Positions 57,380 to 62,286 of a DNA stretch of 62,286 nt are shown one piece after another. Location: contig CAWCLK010000035.1 in the NCBI GenBank assembly GCA_963796225.1, forward strand, positions 1-62,286, given 5' to 3'. This DNA comes from CAWCLK01 sp963796225 (GTDB lineage: Bacteria > Actinomycetota > Nitriliruptoria > Nitriliruptorales > Nitriliruptoraceae). A model generated the notes under the pieces. That model was not told where the DNA came from, made no database searches, and saw only the letters and a list, made by a program, of their open reading frames with translations. The first letter of the stretch is position 1. Every line of letters starts with the position of its first letter. A program made the translations under genes and the position numbers.

Positions 57380-57493
57380 TTGGGTGCATGACCGCGACCC
57401 AGCGACCGCTGATGCACCCAACGCACCCTGCCGCGGGCCGCCTACCGCGCCATTGGGTGCATGACCGCGGCCCGGCGGCCACTCATGCACCCA
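57380..57493. repeat. palindromic repeat, copies A and B in tandem
   Basis: Copy A has arms TTGGGTGCAT (57380-57389) and ATGCACCCAA (57412-57421). Copy B has TGGGTGCATGA (57454-57464) and TCATGCACCCA (57483-57493). Both contain GACCGCG next to the left arm, so they are duplicates of one unit. The same arm occurs at 19.0 kb. They fill the 307-bp gap between divergent cysO and the YcaQ-like gene. Confidence 0.7.
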
Positions 57494-57528
57494 GTGCTGT
57501 CACGGGCGCGGGTGTAGCGTCCGCCCCG

Positions 57529-58720
57529 ATGCGACGGCTGACCCTCCCCCAGGTCCGCCGGGCGGCCCTCGGGGCGTCCGGCCTGCTGCGCGAGCGCCCC
57601 GCGGGGCGGGTCGACGTCCGGCACTTCCGCCGGGTCGTCGCCGACGTCGACGTGGTGCAGCTCGACTCGGTCAACGTGGTCACCCGTGCCCACGAGATGC
57701 CGTTCTGGTCACGGCTCGGGGCCTACGACACCGAGGCGCTGCGCCAGTGGCTGTGGCTGTCGCGCGAGATGCACGAGTGCTGGGCCCACGTCGCCAGCCT
57801 GATGCCGACCGAGGCCGAGCCGCTGCTGCGCCACCGCCAGCACGAGCACAGCCATCCGTGGGCGTCGATCCAGCGGATCGTCGAGGAGCACCCGGGCTAC
57901 GTCGAACGGGTCGAGGCGTTCGTCCACCGTCACGGGCCCGGTGACCGTGTCGGACCTCGAGGAGGCCGGCCAGCGCAGTCGCGAGTTCTGGGGCTGGAAC
58001 CCGGGCAAGAAGGCGCTGCACTGGCTGTTCCTGGCGGGGCGGACGGCGGTGCACGAGCGCACGCCGTCGTTCGTCGCCTCGTACGCGGGGCGGGAGGACG
58101 TGCTGCCCGACGCCGTGCGCGAGCACCCGGGCGTGCCGCGTGAGGTGGCCATCGAGCAGCTGCTCCTGCGAGCCGTCCGCGCCCAGGCCGTCGGGACCGC
58201 CGAGGACCTCGCCGACCACCACCGCCTCAACATCGTCGAGGCGCGGGCCGCCGTCGACCGGTTGGTGGCCCGCGGCGAGCTCGTCGAGGTCGAGGTCCGC
58301 GAGTGGGACCGCCCCGCCTACACCCACCCCGACCTGGCGATCCCGAGGAGGGACGGGGCGCGGGCGCTGGTGGCGCCGTTCGACCCGATCGTGTGGTTCC
58401 GACCTCGCCTGTCGCGGATCTTCGACTTCGACTACCGCATCGAGATCTACGTCCCCGAGCACAAGCGCCAGTACGGCTACTACGTCTTCCCGTTCCTGCT
58501 CGACGACCGGTTCGTGGCCCGCGTCGACCTCAAGGCCGACCGGAAGGCGGGGCGGTTGCTCGTGCGCGGGGCGTGGGCCGAGCAGGGCGTCGACTGTCCA
58601 CGCGTCGCCCGTGAGCTGGCCGCCGAGCTGACGGAGATGGCGGTCTGGCTCGGCACGCCGGAGGTCGCCGTCGTCGACAACGGCGACCTGGCCGGGGCGG
58701 TGGCGTCAGTCGTCAGGTGA
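57529..58720 (+). CDS. ycaQ: YcaQ-type DNA glycosylase (winged-helix, crosslink unhooking; frameshifted)
   Basis: ATG at 57529 (MRRLTLPQVRRAALGASG). VVQLDSVNVVTRAHEMPFWSR contains the Q-x-D catalytic motif of the YcaQ branch of the AlkZ-like family, and LREMHECWAHVASLMP follows. A shift near 57945 (around GPVTVSDLEEAG) joins the second half: REFWGWNPGKKALHWLF, GREDVLPD, VAPFDPIVWFRPRLSRIF and DYRIEIYVPEHKRQYGYYV. About 396 residues, normal. E. coli YcaQ excises alkylated bases and unhooks interstrand crosslinks; the same activity is likely here. Confidence 0.88.
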
Positions 58721-59477
58721 CAGGATCGTCTCGCAGCCACGGAAGAGGTTGTGCGGCTCGTCGCCGATGCAGACGTCCTTGCCGTTGCCCCCGTCCAAGG
58801 ATGTCCTCGCCCGGCCCGCCGATGAGCACGTCCTTGCCCTGGCTGCCGAACAGTTCGTCGTCGCCGGCCTGACCGACGAGGCAGTCGTCCTGCTGGCTCC
58901 CGCGCAGCACGTCATCGCCGTTCAGTCCGAACAGCAGGTTCCGACGCTGCGTGGCGTCGATCTCGTCGTCGCCGGTCGTGCCGATCACGATGTTGTCGTA
59001 GGAGCCGGTGCACTCGTCCGGGATCGGGACCTTGCCCCCAGCAGCTCGACGTGCACGCCGGTGACATCCTCGGCGCGCGGGTGGGTAGCGAGCTCGAGAT
59101 CCATCGACGAGGCCGTCACGCCCTCCGTCGCGGACACGAGGTCGGTGGCCCCGTCGTCGGCCGTGAGGACGATGCTCAGCTCGGCGGGATCCTCACCGGA
59201 CGGGAAGCAGGTCTCGCTGATGTCGCTGACCGTGACGGTCGAAACGCGGTAGGCCGGCGGGAGCGGGGAGGTCTCGAAACCCGACCGTGTAGGCGACGTC
59301 CACGCCGTCGACATCGCAGGACCCTTCGCCCGGGTCAAACGGTCCGCCGGGCTGGGTGGGCGGGGCGCCGTCCTTCGGCTTGCCCAAGGATGGCGGGAGC
59401 GCGATGGCCGTGACGACGGCGAACGCGGCAACAGCCCCGGCCGCCACGCGCCCCGAACGTCCCCTAGTCACGCTCAC
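58706..59477 (-). CDS. secreted two-Cys-domain protein with RTX calcium-binding C-terminus (frameshifted)
   Basis: GTG at 59477 has GGAGG seven bases upstream. Signal segment GRVAAGAVAAFAVVTAIALP, then a Pro/Gly linker and a domain beginning SCDVDGVDVAYTVGF, with VSTVTVSDISETCF and AEDVTGVHVELLG. This matches the domain of the two small proteins upstream in the operon. The C-terminal quarter is a row of RTX nonapeptides (GTTGDDEIDA, FGLNGDDVLRG, GQAGDDELFG, GGPGEDILDGGNGKDV) that bind Ca2+. Shifts near 59275, 59035 and 58800. It is probably an extracellular, calcium-stabilised partner of the other secreted proteins. It overlaps the YcaQ gene end by 15 bases. Confidence 0.75.
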
Positions 59478-59555
59478 CGCACGACCTCCGACGCCCCGAC
59501 GGCGTTGTCGCCACCCGTGCACCGGCGTGCCCCGACGTCGACGGCGCAGCGTGGC

Positions 59556-59997
59556 TCATGTCCTCACCTCCCCAGCGACGACGAGCGCGACGACGAGCGC
59601 GGCCATGAACGCCCCGAACACCGTCGGCTGTCGGAGCCACAGCAGGTAGTAGCCGCCACGAGCGATGGAGAACCACTCCTCACCCACCACGTCAGAGTCG
59701 GTGGGGTGCCAGCGGTCCGCGTTCGGCTTGTTGTCCCCTTGGGTGACGTAGCCGTCGACGCCGTTCCCACCGATGATCCGGTGGATCACCTGGCTCCCCG
59801 CCCCGATGTCCCCTTCGGGCACGCGGTAGGTGATGAGGTCGCCGACCTCGTAGGAGCCGGTGCTGCGCATCACGACAAGGTCGTAGGTGTGGTAGCCGCG
59901 GCTCCATGGACTGCCCCGACACGATCACGTACGCCGTCCGCCCGCCGAGCAGCCCCGGAGGGAGCAGTGCCGCAAGAGCACCGACGAGCACGACCAC
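59556..59997 (-). CDS. signal peptidase I, SipW/ER type (frameshifted)
   Basis: GTG at 59997 opens TM1 (VVVLVGALAALLPPGLLGG); an ATG at 60025 in another frame may be the true start. The catalytic serine lies in IVSGQSMEP. A shift near 59905 continues YHTYDLVVMRSTGSYEVGDL, ITYRVPEGD, VIHRIIG (His replaces the usual Lys base, as in SipW/ER-type enzymes) and YVTQGDNKPNADRW. A C-terminal TM (VFGAFMAALVVALVVAG) follows. It cleaves exported precursors at the outer face of the membrane. It is embedded in an operon of secreted proteins, so it is likely dedicated to them. Confidence 0.85.
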
Positions 59998-60033
59998 TGC
60001 CGCTCTGTCGAACCAGAAGATCCATGTTGATGC

Positions 60034-61070
60034 CTAGAAGCGTGTCAGAAGATCGAGACATCGAGGCAGCGACCGCACCGCGGCGTTCCCGGCCAGGTCC
60101 TGGATCGCTGCGGACGGGGTGTAGGTGACGGCGTGGTTGTTGGATGGTCCCGTGTTGGGCGACGGACCCTTGCCGAGTGTCACCGTCACGGTGGACGCCG
60201 AGGACGAGTACTTGAAGGCGCTGCCCTTGTTCTTGCCGTTCTGGCCCCACTCAGAGTCTGCCGCGACGTAGCTACTGACGCCGAGGTCAACGAGGCCGAA
60301 GGAGACGGTTCCGCCGCAGGAACCGTTGTCAACGACGACCAGCCGGTCCGTGAAGCTCCCACCGTCGAGAATCGCACGTAGACGGGCGTGTTGCCCTGGT
60401 CTCCGGTGACTGGCCTCAAAGTCCCCGGCCGAACCCGACGCAAGTGGAGCAGAGGCTCGCGGGAAGGAGAGGCTCCGACCAGGCCACTTCTACTGCGTCC
60501 GCCATCTCGCTTGCCCGCCCCAGGGTGGCGTTGTCGATGAGCAAGGTCTTCCAAGGGACCGGACTGGCCTTGTCATCTGGGTGGGTGGGCGCCGAAGGAA
60601 GCGACGTTCCCGTAGACGTCGCGGATCGCGCCCGGGTCCGCGGCGAGCGAGACGAGCATTGCCGTCACGGCTGTGTCGATCGCCGTGCCCTCCGAGAGCC
60701 CCAACGTCGCAGTCTTTGTTGGTCCATCGACGGTCACAGAGGCAAGAGATGGGCCTCCGCTGCTCGACGTGATGTACCACGGCGCAGTCCCCGCGGTGTA
60801 CGGAGCCAAGTCGCTGGCGTCGGTGAAGGTGGCTACGACTTCGTCGACCTTGCCGTTGGCATCCGTGTCGAAGAACTCCAGGGTGTCGAGCTGTGGGGGA
60901 TCGGTGTCGCCCGACGGCGTCGGGGTGGCGCCGCCCTGGGCGACGATGGTCAGGTCCTGGGATGACACGTCGAGGGAAGCGGCCGAGCCCAGCGTCGCGC
61001 CGAGGACGATCAGCAGCGCCACGAACCCCGCCGCGAGGGCGGGGATCAGACGCTTGGACGTCCCGGGCAT
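60034..61070 (-). CDS. larger secreted repeat protein of the SipW operon (frameshifted)
   Basis: ATG at 61070 (MPGTSKRLIPALAAG). Signal segment FVALLIVLGATLGSAASLDV resembles those of the two upstream proteins, ending AASLxV. The body has two similar modules: the first runs from PPQLDTLEFFDTDANGKVDE to AIRDVYGNVASF, the second from about LLIDNATLG through NGSCGGTVSFGLVDLGVS to AIQDLAGNAAVRS. The closing motif A-I-x-D-x-x-G-N marks each end, as in Ig-like/SwmB-type adhesive repeats. Several shifts lie between 60585 and 60330. It ends at the TAG at 60034, just before the signal peptidase. Confidence 0.65.
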
Positions 61071-61088
61071 GTCAGCTCCGAGTGAAGG

Positions 61089-61511
61089 TCAGGGACCGAC
61101 GATGGCTATGCGTGCCCCGTCGGTAGGGTCGATGTCGGCAGCTTCGACGACCGTGTCGAGGGTGAGGGTGACGGTGGCTTCGCCCCCGAGTAGTCGCCGG
61201 AAACAACCGTGACCGGTGACGACGAGCTGGCCAGCACGTGGTCTGCGCCGTCGACGACGACGATCTGCACACCCCCGTCCAGACAGGACGGCCGCGATCC
61301 CCGCGACCTCGGTGCGTCCAACGGGGTTTGTCATCCCGCTCCCACCTACGACCGGCGGCAGGTAACGGACCACGAACCCGTCGGAGTCGCAGGCTGCGAC
61401 CGGCGTGCCCCCGGCAGCCAACGCCTCGGACACAACGCCGAGCGAGGCCGCGCTGGCGACGGCCAGCCCGAGAGGGAAGGCCGCCGCCAGCAGAGCCAGT
61501 CGAGGCTGCAC
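61089..61511 (-). CDS. small secreted two-Cys-domain protein 2 (frameshifted)
   Basis: ATG at 61511, two bases after the stop of the upstream gene. Signal segment LALLAAAFPLGLAVASAASLG, quoted in part, then VVSEALAAGGTPVAACDSDGF and VVRYLPPVVG. After a shift near 61285 comes CLDGGVQIVVVDGADHVLAS, and after another near 61185 GEATVTLTLDTVVEAADIDP and the ending IAIVGP. The pattern (first Cys in A-C-D-x-D-G, second Cys-x-G before a hydrophobic strand) matches proteins 1 and the RTX protein. A likely disulfide-closed beta-sandwich exported by the Sec pathway. Confidence 0.65.
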   Translation of the reverse strand: MQPRLALLAAAFPLGLAVASAASLGVVSEALAAGGTPVAACDSDGFVVRYLPPVVGGSGMTNPVGRTEVAGIAAVLSGRGCADRRRRRRRPRAGQLVVTGHGCFRRLLGGEATVTLTLDTVVEAADIDPTDGARIAIVGP

Positions 61512-61513
61512 GA

Positions 61514-61924
61514 TCAGGCGTCAGCGTTGGTCACAACGATGTGGACCGCGCCGACCTGGTCGGCTGTGACGTTGTCTGCGTCGTCCAGATCGAAGTTGTT
61601 GTCGCCCTCCTCGAGCGGCTGGTCGACCACCTCAGTGATCGCGCCGTCCGACTCGTCGAGGAGTGTGACGCTGGCCAGCTGGCCCACGCAGCTCGCAAGC
61701 ACATCGGTGACATCGATCGAGTCGACCCGGTAACCGTCGAGGGTGTCGTCGTAGGAGACGTTGTACTCGACGTTGACCGGGGCGGTCGTGGCGTCCTGGC
61801 ATGCCAGGACGTCGGACGACCCGGCGCCGAGGTTGTTCGAGTCGACGCCCAAAGAGGCGGCGAAGGCGGTGGCGCCCACGAACACGGCCCCACCGGCGAG
61901 GAGAGCAGTGACTGCTCGCTTCAT
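61514..61924 (-). CDS. small secreted two-Cys-domain protein 1
   Basis: An intact 136-residue protein, ATG at 61924. Signal segment KRAVTALLAGGAVFVGATAF, cleavage probably after FAA, mature start SLGVDSNNLGAGSSDVLAC. Two cysteines (near residues 42 and 82; the second in ASCVGQLASVTLLDESDG) probably form a disulfide. The end is ADQVGAVHIVVTNADA. The S-L-G-V ... L-G-A-G-S start resembles SipW-dependent TasA/CalY-like secreted fibre proteins. First complete gene of the minus-strand operon, low in basic residues and very acidic. No known family can be named with confidence. Confidence 0.8.
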   Translation of the reverse strand: MKRAVTALLAGGAVFVGATAFAASLGVDSNNLGAGSSDVLACQDATTAPVNVEYNVSYDDTLDGYRVDSIDVTDVLASCVGQLASVTLLDESDGAITEVVDQPLEEGDNNFDLDDADNVTADQVGAVHIVVTNADA

Positions 61925-61929
61925 GATGA

Positions 61930-62030
61930 TGCTCTTTCTGCGGAGCTTCCTCCGCGACTGGGCCCCGGGTGTCGAATGCACCGATGTCGCAGGCCCCCGT
62001 GCAGCCCCCGGTGGGGAACCGTTCGTCCAT
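61930..62030 (-). CDS. possible 3' end of a choice-of-anchor Q/CDIGAF-motif surface protein
   Basis: The frame from 62030 reads MDERFPTGGCTGACDIGAFD, containing the C-terminal motif G-x-C-D-I-G-A-F-(E/D) found at the end of many actinobacterial beta-helix surface proteins (choice-of-anchor Q type). A stop lies just upstream in this frame, so at least one shift or a remnant is implied, and the rest would lie beyond the window edge. It directly precedes the small secreted protein 1. No other gene is seen in 62031-62286. Confidence 0.35.
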
Positions 62031-62286
62031 CTGGACGGAGCGTCACTATCGCCCCGCCACCGCCCCGCCACCTGAGGCGGCCGTCGCGACCTCGGACGTC
62101 CGGTAGTCCGGACTCGCGTCGACCGCCGTCCGTCGACAGCCACCCGCTCGGCGTGGACACAACGGCGCACCCCGCAGGCCATTGACAGCGAGTGGCCCGC
62201 TCACGCCCCGCCGCGGCCTCTCACGATCCGCGACGGAACGCCGCATCACATACATCACCAGCAACATCAAACACATGAGAACGGCC

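Noticed and set aside
57380..57493. Possible CRISPR array
   Set aside because: There are only two units, each is itself a palindrome, and there are no spacers of regular length or cas genes nearby.

Overview
The window is about 62 kb of very GC-rich DNA with short intergenic gaps, ATGA/GTGA translational couplings and many GTG starts. It is almost certainly from an actinomycetote. A uroporphyrinogen-III-synthase/winged-helix regulator beside nitrate genes, a cysO-cysM ... cAMP-phosphodiesterase-rph-rdgB block like the mycobacterial Rv1335-Rv1341 region, a three-part pntA1/pntA2/pntB, an EF-G2-like GTPase and SLH-type C-termini all fit. A deep-branching lineage such as Nitriliruptoria is possible, but that is inference. 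No rRNA, CRISPR array, transposase or prophage was seen.

Layout. 1-3.7 kb: NUDIX, metallo-hydrolase, dienelactone hydrolase and secreted M23 peptidase. 3.9 kb: tRNA-Leu. 4-8.6 kb: a pair of dynamin-like GTPases and an AlkD-type glycosylase. 8.7-14.1 kb: map, two alpha/beta hydrolases, a serine hydrolase and an epimerase. 14.1-17.4 kb: an MMPL exporter split into two half genes. 17.4-28 kb: a complete nitrate-assimilation island (narK, nirD, nirB, a fused FeS/membrane-anchor subunit, a molybdopterin nitrate reductase, an NnaR-like regulator and a siroheme methyltransferase). 28-33 kb: an LPXTG-anchored GH31 glycosidase, a PadR/permease pair and DUF1697. 33-41 kb: EF-G2-like GTPase, DoxX, flavoprotein, ABC exporter and PAS-PAS-receiver protein. 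41-46.5 kb: transhydrogenase and a TetR/ABC efflux operon. 46.5-52.3 kb: SRPBCC protein, second secreted hydrolase and an Ehu-type amino-acid ABC importer. 52.5-57.2 kb: rdgB, rph, cAMP-PDE-like protein, a broken SLH gene, cysM and cysO. 57.5-58.7 kb: YcaQ-type glycosylase.

The most interesting region is the right end (58.7-62 kb). There, five minus-strand genes encode three small secreted proteins sharing a two-cysteine domain (one also carries RTX calcium-binding repeats), a larger secreted repeat protein, and a dedicated SipW-type signal peptidase. This looks like a compact surface-fibre or matrix operon.

Data caveat: roughly half of the genes contain one or more apparent 1-2 base frameshifts spread over unrelated, normally essential or conserved families (nirB, nitrate reductase, cysM, rdgB, ABC subunits and others). 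This looks like consensus indel error rather than gene decay. Coordinates given for such genes span the reconstructed full gene, and approximate shift positions are stated.
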